Origin: Hofstenia miamia
Lineage: Eukaryota; Xenacoelomorpha; Acoela; Hofsteniidae
Assembly: GCA_900660155.1 (NCBI GenBank)
Contig: CABFPE010000493.1
Span: 337,311 to 378,754 of the forward strand
Length of the DNA stretch: 41,444 bases
Direction of reading: 5' to 3'
How positions within the stretch are numbered: the stretch's first letter is position 1; every line of letters begins with the position of its first letter. The translations under genes and the position numbers were made by a program. This document shows positions 12,962 through 26,700 of the stretch, one piece after another. The notes below the pieces were generated by a model that was given only the letters and a program-made list of their open reading frames with translations, did no database searches and was not told the origin of the DNA.

Positions 12962-13229
12962 TGAAAGCTCTATAAATATACAGAATTTGAGGTTCTTGTA
13001 AATTTAATAATAACAAATTTATAGTCCAATTTGCTATTTATTACTTCGAGCTATACTTATTTAATGTAGACCCTACTATTATTACCCAATTGAATTCAGA
13101 TATCTAAGTAATTTGAAGTATTTAAGAGTCAGAATTACTATTACCAAATAAATGTATGATTTATGCGTCATTTGTATAATACATTGAAATGCTGCTTTTA
13201 GTGAACCAACATTTCTTGTGACGTCTTTC
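12962..13229. other. Presumed upstream/5'UTR region of the anoctamin gene
   Basis: No clear TATA or initiator element was picked out. An AG at 13201-13202 after TTTT could be a 5'UTR splice acceptor just before the first coding exon. An in-frame TGA at 13185-13187 with no intervening ATG limits the start to 13230 if this exon is not extended upstream by splicing. Confidence 0.35.
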
Positions 13230-13305
13230 ATGGCTGAAACGACGAGCGCTTCCCAAGTCCAGCCCTCGGACAGTACAGTGATTGACTGTCCTGAGAACGA
13301 AAGTG
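13230..13305 (+). CDS. Anoctamin exon 1 (start codon)
   Basis: Begins with ATG ([10 protein letters not shown]) and ends phase 1 at G|GTACGT. It encodes about 25 polar residues with no homology expected, since anoctamin N termini vary. It is placed by its good codon pattern, its phase match with exon 2 and its in-frame upstream stop. This is the least certain exon of the chain together with exons 2 and 3. Confidence 0.7.
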
Positions 13306-16300
13306 GTACGTAGCATTATAGTAAGAGAATGACTTGAGTCGCAGCCAAACACATTACGTTTAAGTTTGAAGTTATTGAATGGTAGGTGTGTGTCTTTTGC
13401 ATTATTACTGTGATCGATTCTATACTTTATTCATGTACAAACTATACGACTAATCTATGGACAATTATACTATATGGAAATTTAGATAATCTAATTCTAA
13501 GATGCTTTGCCGAAAGAAATTGTCATTAATGATTTAATAGTCTTAATAAACTTATCCACTTGATAAATGGATTGAGAAGAAATGTATTGATTAAACAACT
13601 ATAGTCTAATATATTTAATTAATTTTGTGAAATTTATTTTTGCAAAACTTATTTCTACTATGGGTAACAGCATATGCTTTCGCTACCCAGTTTTGATTTC
13701 ATGAAAGTGTCCATGATTTTTTCCATGAGAGGACGTTTTGTCTTACATTGTCTTTCAGAATTGTTTTTGATGCAGTAGGGTTAGAGGTAAATTTGCTGCA
13801 ATTTTTTTGATTTTTTGTTGCCCTACCCTAATCCTTTCAACAATTATGAATGCGGTGATCTGTGGTGTGGATTTCTTGAATGTGTTGTGGTGTGATTTGA
13901 GGATTGAAAGAAGTCTTTGCTTGTCCATTGCAATATAGGTATTTGGTTTTAAGATATTTTTTCTTAAAATTTATTGGTTTTATAAAGTCTATTTGTGCTT
14001 AAATTAGTTCTAATCTGATATTAGCTATGTGCGAAAGAAAAATAATGATCTTACTATACACTATGCACATGTGTGCGCTGTTTTAAATTCGTTATCAAGT
14101 AGGTTTTTAGGTTATCTAAGGTGTGCGAGTCCTTCCGAAAAGGTAAACAAGTAGCTTCATTTCTTTATTTTCATGTGTATAGGAACCTTGTAGGCAATCA
14201 AATACGCTTCCTTGAGACATGCATGGTTGGACATGGTAGAGTATCCCCTGTCAGGTTTTCAAAAGTGATTTTGCCTGGATAAATAAAAAATGTTTCCGGT
14301 AAAAAATGAAAAATTTAAAATCTATGGTCGTGAAATTTCGTATGATAGATGCTTCTTATAAAATCTAAACAATGAAATTGAAGATTCTAAATTGTAATTT
14401 AGAAAAGTATATGATACTAATGTAAAATTCCCAAAATGTAAATTTTGTTCTTACACTTTAAAGTTATAATTTATATAAAATTCAATGTATTTGCGTGTAC
14501 TACTACGGAATAGTAAGTTTTTTTAAAATGTGGTCCATCTTTTTCCTTTCTTCGACCCAGCCGGCCCGGGCCATTACCATCTCTGTCCCAAACAACCTAT
14601 TGTGCATTGAATTCAAAAACCTTGTTGTTCATTCTTATACAATTTTCATCAAGTATGCTTCCCCGTTGTAGTGATTTTTCTAAAAATATTCCGATTCGTC
14701 TGGTTTTCAGATGATAAGGCGGTCTAAAGCCCATGGCAAAATAACTAACCTCAACTACTTTGTTTTCTGTCTGTAGGCCATCCAAGTGTCGTTTGTGCAA
14801 AGTCATACTTTGACTTCCTGCAAAGCGAGTCCGAACAGGTTTTTTTATCCAGCGAAACTTTCAGATTTAAAATATTTTGATTATTTGACTGTTTAAATAT
14901 TTTATAAAAATCAGCACAAATTGTAAAAAATATCTGTGTTTTTTAATGCTAAATCAATAATTGTTATGGAAAAAATTAAAAAATATAAAAACCTAATGTA
15001 GGAAGCTATAGGTTAAAGATCTATTTTTTCAGTTTTTTATAGTTTCTTTGCCCCATTTTGGTGAACAATTTGATCACGATTGAGATGTTTATACATACAC
15101 TCCTGACCAAATAACATTAAGTTAAATATTTTTTAGTTATTATGGGAAGCTAGCAGTAAACATTACACTGAGTTTTTTTTTAACAGTCCGTGGAACCGCA
15201 GTTTTCAAGTCTTCAGCATTTCCTTAATATCTCATGGTATTTGTTGAATTTATCTGATTTGGACCTACGGCTCATATTCTGCGAAATGTCCACTTGTTCT
15301 CGCATTTTTCTTGCGTCTTCCAAATTTCCTACGCTGTATCGTGAATTTCGAAGCAGAGTATTCGCTTTCCTTGCATTTCATTAAAATTCCCTTCTGAATT
15401 GACGAGAAATGACTTGTTTAAAGTATTTGACTTGTTCGCTCTCTATTTTCGAAATTCCAATAATTCCACTATAAAAATTCTATTATTTCACAACGTCGAA
15501 TTCATCATGCCAGTCGCTCCCCGGCATCACCTGGAAATTTATTTATAAATGTGAAGTAAACAATTTACAAAAAGTTTTAGTTATTTGTTACAAAAACCAA
15601 CAAAATAAGTTTAACATCTCGTTTCACTAAATCTGGATATTTGTATTGGTTTTTCTATGAAATAAATTCGAGATTTTATCTCCAAAATGTCTCCTGTTTA
15701 GACATGATTTCCAAAATAATGCAAAACCTCCTGTTTTCTACATTTTAAAATAGCATTGCTAACTGTTGTAAAATTCAATGTCCAACATTTTTCTAGAAGT
15801 GATTCACTGATGACGATAATATGTGTGTTGGCGATGTGTTTTTCTTTCGCAGCGTGAATAAATTTTCATTTTTGAAATTGTTTTATTAGAAAAATTTGAT
15901 TATGCACATGACAAACTAACAAAATAAAGAACACATAATTAGGAGTACATCAACATTTTTTATATTCAGCAAATTTTAATGCAAGTTTATCATAAATGCA
16001 AAGTGATTACCATTAGGGATGATTATGGTTACCATTTACCATTACACTTGCTTGTAAAAAGAAGTGATTAATATATAGTAATTTATACATTAACAATTCA
16101 AATTGCAACTATAAGTGTTTTAGATACATGGACTTAAATATAATAACTACACCTAATCTTATGCAGCCATTATTAAGGCTGACTAAGAAACTATGTTTCT
16201 CCTCTCTTTGCAATAGCAGGTTCATAAACATATTCTACCAGGGCTGCGTGCTGTGCACATGACACCTTATGATCTTGTCTGGTTTACTGCTACTGAATGT

Positions 16301-17647
16301 AGTAAAATTATTTCATGATTTCTGAAGCAATATAATAGATTTCAAAGACATGTTTCTGTATCTGTATAAAATTATTTGCGTTTTTAAAATTTATAAATTC
16401 AAATGGGGGCACTTTTAAAAATATTCTTCCTTGGGAGGAGGGGGGGGCCGCCCGTGCCATTGGTACAATGGCCAGTCTGACCCTGTGGCATGCGAAGAAC
16501 TTCAGCGAACTTTAAGCTCATGCTTTTTAAAAGTTGGTATCATTTCGTAATGTAGTATAGGTGTATTAGGTTTAGTTATTTATCTGCAACTGTTAAACTT
16601 GTAATTCACCTTTCCTTGAATTTATTTTCCTTTCATAAATTATTCATACTTTGATGAGTGCTTCATCATACATTTTCCATAATTTATGTGCATTTGATGT
16701 TTTCCGATTATGTGCATTGTAGCCTTTTTTCATTACAATTTTCTTTAGCGCTAAGCGAAGCCTCAGTACGCATTAATGTATTCAACTGCCAGCACTGGCG
16801 AGACAATTCTTCAAAATCCTGAATCGACATCTTGTGCTCTTTTTAACCTTAATCCTTTAAATTCCACACATGAAGTATCATAACTGTTTTTTGCTGCACC
16901 TTTGAATTTACATTTAGTCAAAGGATCTTTCCAATTCTTTTCATTTTTGTAACATTTATGAAGGATTTTGGCTTTAAGTGGAATAAAAGTAATTAGACAT
17001 CACCCATGGAACTGTTACCACTTAAACTTTAAAGATCTTTCAAGTTCTTTCAAGTTCCTATAAGAAATTTTAAAACTGTCACTACAATTATAAAAAATCA
17101 GTTTGCTTTTTAAACATTTGTGTTGGAGAATATTGTTTGGTAACTTTTTCCAAGACCAAAGTCAATTCTGTATTCCATTAAGACATTGCATTTCATTCTG
17201 AAAGTTTGAAATAACTCAACTTAAATTATCAAGCAAATTAATATTTAGTGGCCAATCTTCAAGAGCTTGATGTTATTTTGAGGTGAAAAGTTTCAATGTT
17301 ATGCTTTAAAAAACCTAACAAATCATTTTCAAGCCACTGTGACACTTTTAAGAAAACTTGAAAGAACTTGAAAGATCTTTAAATTTTAAGATGGTAACAG
17401 TTCCATGGGCATATATATATATATATATTTCCCGCTTTTTGCTATGGAAATTGCAAAAACCTTACATTTGACAGTAAACGGTATGAAATTTCTAATTCAT
17501 TTAGCGGGAATCGCACTTTTCCCCAAAAAACCTATTTTTTGGCCATTGCTTCCACAGTATTCACTCGAACTTAAATATATTTCCTCTGAAAAATTTGAAA
17601 GATTGGAAACGCGGTCATGCTGAGGTTTTTAGAAAATATTTAGCGGN

Positions 17648-17680
<33 letters not shown>

Positions 17681-20600
17681 CACGCTTTGTAGTCTTTTGT
17701 ATATATTCTAGATATATTCCGCGATATATACACTTTTTGTGTACGAAATATATTTGCAAAAAAAATTTGAAAAAAATTTTTTTTCAATTTTTCTTTGTGA
17801 AATATTTTGGTGTAAAAATACATTTCCTTAAAAGAATTTTTCTTCATTTCGCGGTTTATGTGCTTGCCAGGCTGAATTCAATGGTTGTCTGCTAGAAAAC
17901 TTGTTTGAGTATTGACTCGAAATTTTCACAGAAAGTCATCATATGATGCTGGCGCCGTTATGGTACAGTTGCGCATCAACATCATATGATGTCGGCAGAA
18001 TGTAACGTGTTCAGACATCATACGATGTCAATGCCCACTAACAGGTTAACAAATTTAGCACACGAAACTATACAATAGAATTCAAAGTGAGAACTATTTG
18101 TATCGGAAATGAACAGATTGTGTCTCTTGCCAAATGTTGTGATGCTAACTTTGTACATTAGCATTTTGATACTTGTTATTTTTATGAAACGTTTTGAACG
18201 CGTTATCAATGCTCCCTTAAAATTATAATTTCGTAATGGTAAAGTCAAATTTCAAAAAGCGTGTTGTTTTGGCAATTAATTGTAATTATTTATTGATGGC
18301 ATCTAATAACATTTAATGATTAGGAAGGGCAGAATTATTTTTTCATGATCCCATATTGTAGGAGTACAGCATAGATGTTTTCAGGCCCCGAACATGTGTT
18401 AGTGTCAGGCTCAGGACTCTGACCTCTTCCAATAGGAGAAAAACACTAAGCCTAATGATCATCAGGTATACGTATAGGAATGAATGGAATAAACCCTGGC
18501 AATAAGTGTGAGAAAAATGAAATCAGAAATACAATACACATTTATTGTTAATATTGCTCAAACATATAATTACTATCTTTGAAGAAATTTAAATTTTCCA
18601 GAAATGGAACATAGCTTTTAACCTTAAACAGCCTGGGGATTTTAAAAAATTTTTCGTGATCCTATTAAAATTTTTTAAATGCTTATAGCTCAAAAACTAT
18701 TAATAGTGAGCTCAATCTGAAAGCACCACATGATAGAGGAGAGTCTCCTCTTTCTTTTTCGCTCTAAATCTGCGCGCTGGCATTGTCCCATCAAGGCGTG
18801 CCGTTGCGCTCTCAATGTGTTTGGAATACCTTTGCACATATCAAGAAACAGTCAAAGTTCTTTGTTACCTCCAGGGGTTCAATGCCCCAAGATTCTTTGT
18901 AAATGTGGAAAAACGGGTTGTCATTTAAAACGGACGCTAGGCTGTTTAAGGTTAAGGACAGTTTGAGCCATTGTACCCTCATTGACAAGCTAGTATGTGC
19001 CCCTGTTTGGTCTAGATATTTGTAAATCCATTTCCTAACCAAGAAAATGCTTGTTAAAAGAACATTTTTGGATTTAGCGTGGTTAACTGTGCGTCAATAA
19101 TCAGGACAAACTTACGGTAAATACGCCAAATGAACGACGAATTTGATTATGTATTTCACACGTATCTTTGCAATATACAGTATTTCACGTGTAGCGTTAT
19201 TTCACAGCGCCACATTCTTCGTTAATCGTGTTAGTTATTGACATGAGTTGACGGGGAACATGTGAATTAATTTGCAAGAGAAGTGCGGAGTGTAACGTAA
19301 GGCTTTCTTTACATTGATATTTAGGAAATAAATTAATTTATCCTATATTCCGCCAATTGAGACAACATTGAATTTGTTCTCTTTAATTATGTAATTCATT
19401 TTTGTCTCGTTTTTTCTAATATATTGAATACTGTTGCATGCTGCCGCTGAATATTTATTGTTCGAGTTGCCGATATACATTATTCTCTAACAGGAAGAAG
19501 TATTATGCTAGGTTACCGCATAATATTATTAGTTTTTGGTTGTTGTTTACACCGTGAGATTTTCGAATTATAAAGTCTAAAAACAGTTCAGTATTTTAAT
19601 CAGCTTTTCAAACTGGGCGGGAATAGGACCAAGTGCTCATAGGGGATTATATCCTAAAGCAATAACATCCTTTTATGTATTCATTCCAAAACACAACACA
19701 ATTCCATTAGTATTTCGAAATTCTTAAATTACGCACCAGAATTCCCACTAAAAATTGTGGTCCCACTCCTTGACTACAGCAACCAGGAAAATATATGCAC
19801 TGCAAATTTAAAATTGGAAGGACGCGTCACACCATAACACTCTCTCCCACCCCCATACCCGTGTAAATTATCGTTATGAAATGTTGTTTTCAACGCTTGT
19901 TTTTAGATTCTTCGCAAATGGATGTTACCACGAATCCGCTGATAGGTAAGAAAAAATTATTTCCATGATTTTACTATTTCTTAATATTATATTCTACTAT
20001 CAATTGTATGTAATATGTGTCAAGTATTATTACCCTATTTCCACTAGTGTTACTTTTACGTAACAAACCAATTGTCCGCGTTTTTGAAAAAATTTATTCA
20101 AGCCTGTTAGGAAATATTGAAAGCTTTTTATGTACACATATATGGGATGGCGTGAGCTCATGCAATGATAATTATTACTTCTAAAACACTTTTATGCCTG
20201 AATTACATGCAAATAAGAATTTGTTTAATGAGAAATCCGATTTTTTATTCAAATTATTTCCATACCTGGTGTTCAGAAGGGAACAACAACAACCTTGAAT
20301 TATTTTGCTTCTGAGTCCTGTCAAGGCGTGCCGTGCACAAAGTCAGTGGTTATTAGCGTCAGGACGCGAATTCTAGTCGAAAAAGAAAGAGGAAACAATT
20401 CTTTATCTTGTGTGCTTAGATTTTAAATATCTTCGTTAGTTCGTGAGTTATAGGCATAAAAAAATTATGAAGTCATCACAACTTTTGAAAAATTCCTAGT
20501 GGTCAATATTGTATTGTGCAGTTATATTACATGTTCATAATCGAAATCACCTCATATTACTGTTACATTAAATCAGACTTGTCAACGAGCCGACATTTCC

Positions 20601-23600
20601 AAACTTGGCTCGGCTCGGCTCTTTTAAATTATGTGTAAATTCGGCTCGGCTCGGCTCGCCATATAAAATCTTTGAATGAGGCTCGTTTTAGCTCTGTATT
20701 TTTTTAAAAATATTGTGCTGAAAAAAATTTTTACATAGCTCTGCCTATATTTAATAAACATTTCTTAAATAAGATTATAGGAAAGGCATACTGAATGCAA
20801 AAAATAAGAAAAATCTCCATAATCAAATTAACAAGCAGAGCTATAATCTTTCTTTGCCTAAAATACGCTCGTTTTGGGCTCGTTGTATATCAAAAACTGT
20901 GCTCAATCTCGACTCGGCTTGTTAGAAGTTCGGCTCGTTGACAAGTCTGCATTAAATCATGAAATTCTACATTCGTTCTTAAGACTGGCACAAAAAGACA
21001 TTAAACATCTCATCTTTGACTAGTTTGTTCACGTTGCTTATATTATTAATTTCTATCAAACCTGATATCTATTAATGACTGTATTCGAGGCAGATTATAT
21101 GCATTTGATGAACAGAATACAATAGATCAATGTATTTAAAACGCTCATTTACTTTGGAAAAGTTCCAAAAATGCCTCAGCCATTTCTAATGGATTTTATG
21201 ACGTACTGTATCGTGTTTGAATGCAATTAGACTGTTTCCTGTTTGGTGCGAACATGGTAGCTGCTTACCCAGCGCCCCTCTTAATGCCCAATTTGCATGG
21301 TAAAAGGAAACGTATGGAATTTTCTTTTTAGATTCCAACATACATTCATATTTTTTCTGTGATGATTACCAATCTTTTTGACATCCATGTTTTTGTAATG
21401 ATAATGCATTTTTAGAGAAAGTCGACAAAGACTCACCTTCGGAAATACAGCAGGTATTATTCTAATTTTCCTCTTTACTAAATTACAAATATACCGTCGT
21501 TAGATCCGACAGCAGTGTTTTAACATAATCGAGTAGCGACTCGATTCATTAAATGTCATTTAATTTGATCATGATCTCCAAGATGAAGCTTAATTGATCT
21601 TCTGCTCTGTAATTGCATCAAATATCGTTTCTACTACCCAATTGTACCCAACTTAAATATTATTTCCAAGAGCGATGGGCGATTTTGGCTGGGTAGTATT
21701 ACAAGTCTGCTCTGAGTACTATGTACTCTCGCTCTCCGAATACAACAACTGTACCCTCATTTTACCTTCTTGTTTATGGGCCATAAACATTATACATTAA
21801 AGATTAGTCCTTTGAAACCGCAGCTAAAGAACGGTCATATTTTTTCTCTTTGAAATTATTTATGTATTATTTCAAGCACAATACATGTAAAAGTTCTACA
21901 GTAATGGAAGTAAATTGCACGTGTGCCGATACCATTATATCATTTAATGCTGCATACAATATTGTAAATATTAAGCATAAATTATATAGTAATTATTCCT
22001 AGACCAGCATTCAAATCTACAATAATTTAATCCAAACTTGCTTGAGCATTCGTACAGCATGATATTTGATTGGTGTTGCGACTTCATCGTATCAATAAGC
22101 TCTAATATATTTTTTTTTACACTTTCAATTAGGAATCACAACATACTAATGGTAATGAGCGATCGCTTTACCTCAAGGATCGTGACCACTCCGGTCGATT
22201 ACGCAGAATAGACTACATATTGGTGTACAATAACAAACCTGGTGAGTCTCAACACCTGAAGGCATACAGGGAAACCTTCATATCTAATATTACAAGTATT
22301 GGCTTAGTTGTGGAACAAGAGGTTTGTCGTTATGTTATATCTTAATGTAAATCTTAAATCTTTTTTTGGGTATATCCAACATGCAAATTCAAAACTTCTC
22401 TACTAGAAAATAGTTTTCAATTTTCCAGGATCTAAAAAACGTTTAAGGAATTCCAAAACCATTCTGTTATCAATTGTATTGACAGTTAAAATTATAAACA
22501 GTAAAGAAATATAGACTATATATAAATACATTTAATGTATAGCAATGATTTAAAACGAGCAATATGTTTTCATCAAGTGCCATCTCATATTATTTCCTGT
22601 CCCACTGCAGTGCTTAGTCCCTTTAATTAGTTTCCTAGAGCTAAGAAGTGTAAATCTCATGAGATTATGTGGTGTCAAAGAGCCCCTAAAAACTGATTAC
22701 AATATTGTATTTAGCATGCTTAAAGTTTCTAAACCTCAAAAAATATTATTAGAAGTAAAAATACAGTTCAAAATGACAACTAGGTAAGGTCCATGAGGTT
22801 GTGGCCATCAAAGACTCTTATAGGCAATGAGAAATTCATGCAGAAAAATCCTAAATTACAGAATTGGCCAAGACCAAACACTGTTTTTAAAACAAACTGT
22901 ATAATTTTATTTTTGAAATTGCAATGTTCTTGAAGTTGGGCTTTCATCTGGACAGAATCGAGCAGAGTTGGAATCGGGGCGAATTGTTATGGCCTGGCCA
23001 AGCCGACCTCATTTTTTTTTGTACCACTGATGTATTTTTGTGGCTTTATAGAGGCCAACAAGCACTACTGTGATTTTGGATTGTATAATACATTCATGTT
23101 TATATCCAACTATTCGATTAATAATCCTAAATCAGTTAGGTTTCAATTGACTTGAACTTCAAATTTGTCACATTTCATAAGTATTGACGCAAATAAAAGA
23201 TTTATTCGTGTTATTCTATTACTAGAAGTGGTCTCAGGATGCAACCACCTCTTTTTATCACTTGGAGAAAATATAAATATTTTATTCTCTACTCAATTAC
23301 ATCAACTTATATCAGCGCAAAGTGAGATGGAATCTCAGGAAAACTTTTTACGTGCAGCAGACAAAATTAATCTTTAGAAGTTTTTTATCGCCAACAATGT
23401 TGTATTAATGGTACAATTAATGGTACTTTTTCTCATGCATTTCAAATTAAAACAGCAGGCTCAAGCCCGGCCCGGCCCGGGCCTGTTTGGTCCAATTGCT
23501 TTATATAAATTTTTACGTACTGTGGACGTAATCCAAGTTTGGTTCTTTTCCAATTGATGTTTGATATTTTTGCTTTTAAGTGAATTTTATATGTACATGT

Positions 23601-23681
23601 TAAAGATTCTTAAATCTTAGTGATGTTTTTACATTGATCTTGAAAAATACTGCCTAGAGCCTTGCGATTTGTAAACCGGTC

Positions 23682-23719
<38 letters not shown>

Positions 23720-26700
23720 AGATGTATGATGTATGTGCTGAATATATTTATGTACATATGATATATACATTTACATACAGCTGTGGTCAGTGGCGTAGCG
23801 TGGAAAAGTTTGCAACAGGGGCCACCTGCCACCTGTTCTGATATAAAATTTGCATAAGTATTTTTAAATACAACATTAATTTCATGTTAATTCAGCATTA
23901 TTATATGTACATGTACACGTATGTTTATCTTACAATGTGGAATCAATCTATCTATGGTTATTTACAAGACGATCCGTTGTCGCTTTGATAATGTACAACA
24001 TATAAATTTTCGTTTTGTACAATTACATTTGGATCATTGATATTCAAAAGCTATGGAGGTGTTTTTTGGTAAAAGTGTTTTTTGATAAATCAATACAAAT
24101 CATCATCATTAATACGTGTACATAATTCGATTTTTTAGCGTTTACTGGCAACAATGTATGCGCCTTGATTGCCAAACATTTTTGCAAGATGAAACTCCAT
24201 GTGACTTTTCAAAATAACTCTAAAAGATTAGTGTATTAGATTTACCAAATTAAATTCATCATCTGTTTATTTAAATCAATGAAAATTTATGAATAATTCT
24301 GAACACAGCAAACAAAATAAGAATCGAGAAATTTGTAATTCCTTGGTCGTCCCTACATGTCTTGTCTTATGTATTCAAGACTGAATGCAAACTGGGATGC
24401 ACAATACATGATTACTAAAACATTACTTGCCAATATTTTAACAAAAAGTTTTGATTTTTGGGAAAAATTTATTAATTATTTAAAAATTTTCGCAATTTTT
24501 GGCATATTAAGATTGATTTGCAGATGCACATTTTACGGCTTTTACCAGACGAACTTGCCCCCAATAACTCTGAACAGACAAATATTCCTCCAAACAAAAA
24601 ATTCTGATCTATTAAACCTGTCAATGAAGGTGTTATCCATGACTAGAAGTAAGTTTATTCAGAAATAATTTCGTTCAAATTTCTAATATATCAAAACACA
24701 TTAAAATACTTTATTTTGCGACCTAAAAATATTAAATTTTTTTTGACAAAATACAGTACTGTAAAAAAGAATTCGGCCATCCATGATTTGTCATAAATAT
24801 TTCAAAGAAATGGACCCTAAAGAATGTCAGTTATTTTTTAATTAGATTTGGGGTTTGCTGAAGGAGGAATTCATAATTATCACTGTTTACTTTAAATCTC
24901 AAGAAGAAATGCTACAATGCTTGTAGTTAGCTAATCTTTCCTTGGAAAAATGTATTCGGCCACTTCAGACCAAATCAGAGAATCTGTAAAAAATTTCATT
25001 GGTTGAGCTTTTCTCCGTCTATTTATATTGAAGATGTCTAATCAAATGTTTCACTTCTGAAAACATCATTGCCCCCAAGCCAAAGTCTGGAAGACCAAAG
25101 AAGACCTCCAAAACGTCCCAATCAGTTTTTTCAAGGCAAAATCCCAAGACGACTTCAGAGGAATTTTGCAAGGAATGGGCTGATGGTCACCTCGGGATAG
25201 CAAGAACTGTGCGAAACATCCTGAAGAAGTACTCAATTGGGACTTTTGTGGCACCCAGAAATCTATTCTTAACCTCAAAGCAAAGATTACCCCGGCTAAG
25301 ATTGGCCAGGTTGATGAGAGACAATTCGTCTGAACATTGGTCTGTTTTATTTTCAAATGAGTCAAGATTGTTCACATCACTGGTACTCTCTGAAGCTCTC
25401 AATATGTTCGGATTTTCGAAAAGTAACTCTTGTCACTCATCAGCAGGATAGTGCTCCATGTCATACCTCAAAAGAAATGAAAAACTTCTCCCACAATAAT
25501 GGGTTTGCTATCCTTGTTGACTGGATTGGCCAATTTCCAGACCTTAACATTATCGAAAATATGTGGAAAGAGGTCAAATATCGAATTGGACAACTTACTC
25601 TTCACACTGAAGACGAGCTGTGGAGCGCAATAAAGAAAAAAAATTTATGAATTCCCAACAGCTTTATTGAAATACTTTTTGCTTCAATCCCTGATCGCCT
25701 TGAAGCTGTTGTTCGCTCAAAGGGACACCCTACAAAATCTTAGAAGAGACAATTTTTTTTGCTAAGTGCTTTTATTACTTCAATTATTAATTTATGTATC
25801 TTATTTTGAATTTGCTTTTTTCGGATTTGCTCATTTGTTAAAATTTTTTCAGGTGGCCGGTTGCCGAATACATTTTTCCAATACAAGTTGTCTAATATTG
25901 ATTAAAAATCAATAGCCAAATGTTATTCTGCATATTTTATGGTATTAGACATTCAGATTTTCCTTTCTCTCTCAAAGTAACACTTTGTTATAATTTTAGA
26001 CAAAATATATCCAATGAATGGTTGTCGAATACATATTTCCAGTACTGTATTATTGCAATACAATATACACCCTTGCATCTACATGCAAGCTAAGAAGAGA
26101 CCTTACACAAAATGATTGTTTAGATGAGAATCATACATATATTTTACAATTTTTCACTCATATATCATGTTATGGAGGCCCAATTTAAGCCAAGAGTTTA
26201 TATAAATCCAACATTAAATTGAACGAATTCTTAAACACATGTTATCACAAAACAGCGTAGTTTACAGGCAGAGTTCTGAATATAGAATTACGAAAAGCAA
26301 TTATTTTCACGCGGCGCGTTAGTAGGAATCATATTATTTACGGTCATAGCATCGACTGGCCCTTGTTCTTTGTTGATTGGCTATTTGTTCGAATGCGTAG
26401 CGAATCTAGATAGTATTATTCACATGTCAATTAGCTCCGTCGCTTATAGATAGCTATTGAGTTTGAGACGTCCGTAACAGTAATTAATCTAAATGTTCAA
26501 ATATATATTAAACGTAATATTTAAGTTCAATCACTTTAAAATATGAAAATTTGTATTATCTCTTCATACATTTAGAATTTTTGATATATATTATAAGAAT
26601 CTCTAGTGGGGCCGGGCCCCTAAAGACGCGACTCCACTGGCTGTGGTATTGCATGTATTTTATGTTAGATCTTCGTGGATACTAACATTATTTGCTTAGA

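Larger units (their letters stand above)
13306..19906 (+). other. Anoctamin intron 1 (6.6 kb)
   Basis: Large first intron holding a long-TIR MITE (17003-17409), a TTAA MITE (18622-18951), two (AT)n tracts, a single N at 17647 and three palindromic repeats near 17940-18030. I saw no further coding exon. A weak minus-strand coding-like stretch around 15190-15390 is not assigned. Confidence 0.65.
23788..26639. mobile_element. hAT element, 2.85 kb, interrupted by a Tc1 element
   Basis: The left end is CAGTGGCGTAGCGTGG and the right end CGCGACTCCACTG, giving short imperfect TIRs with CAG...CTG termini. Both sides are flanked by a perfect 8-bp duplication GCTGTGGT (23780-23787 and 26640-26647), which is diagnostic of hAT. 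Without the nested element it is about 1.55 kb. I found no recognisable hAT transposase, so it was probably non-autonomous. Confidence 0.85.

Noticed and set aside
11842..12975. Long frames crossing the N gap
   Set aside because: They consist of N and (ATT)n translation and are artefacts.
15190..15390. Minus-strand stretch with charged, protein-like reading in intron 1
   Set aside because: It is interrupted by stops in each frame and shows no recognisable family motif.
20318..20400. TCAAGGCGTGCCG and a GAAAAAGAAAGAGG tract shared with the 18730-18810 region
   Set aside because: The two shared pieces are in inconsistent relative orientations, so I could not define one repeat.
23460..23484. 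CCCGGCCCGGCCCGGGCC block
   Set aside because: It looks like a transposon terminus, but no matching second end or target duplication was found.
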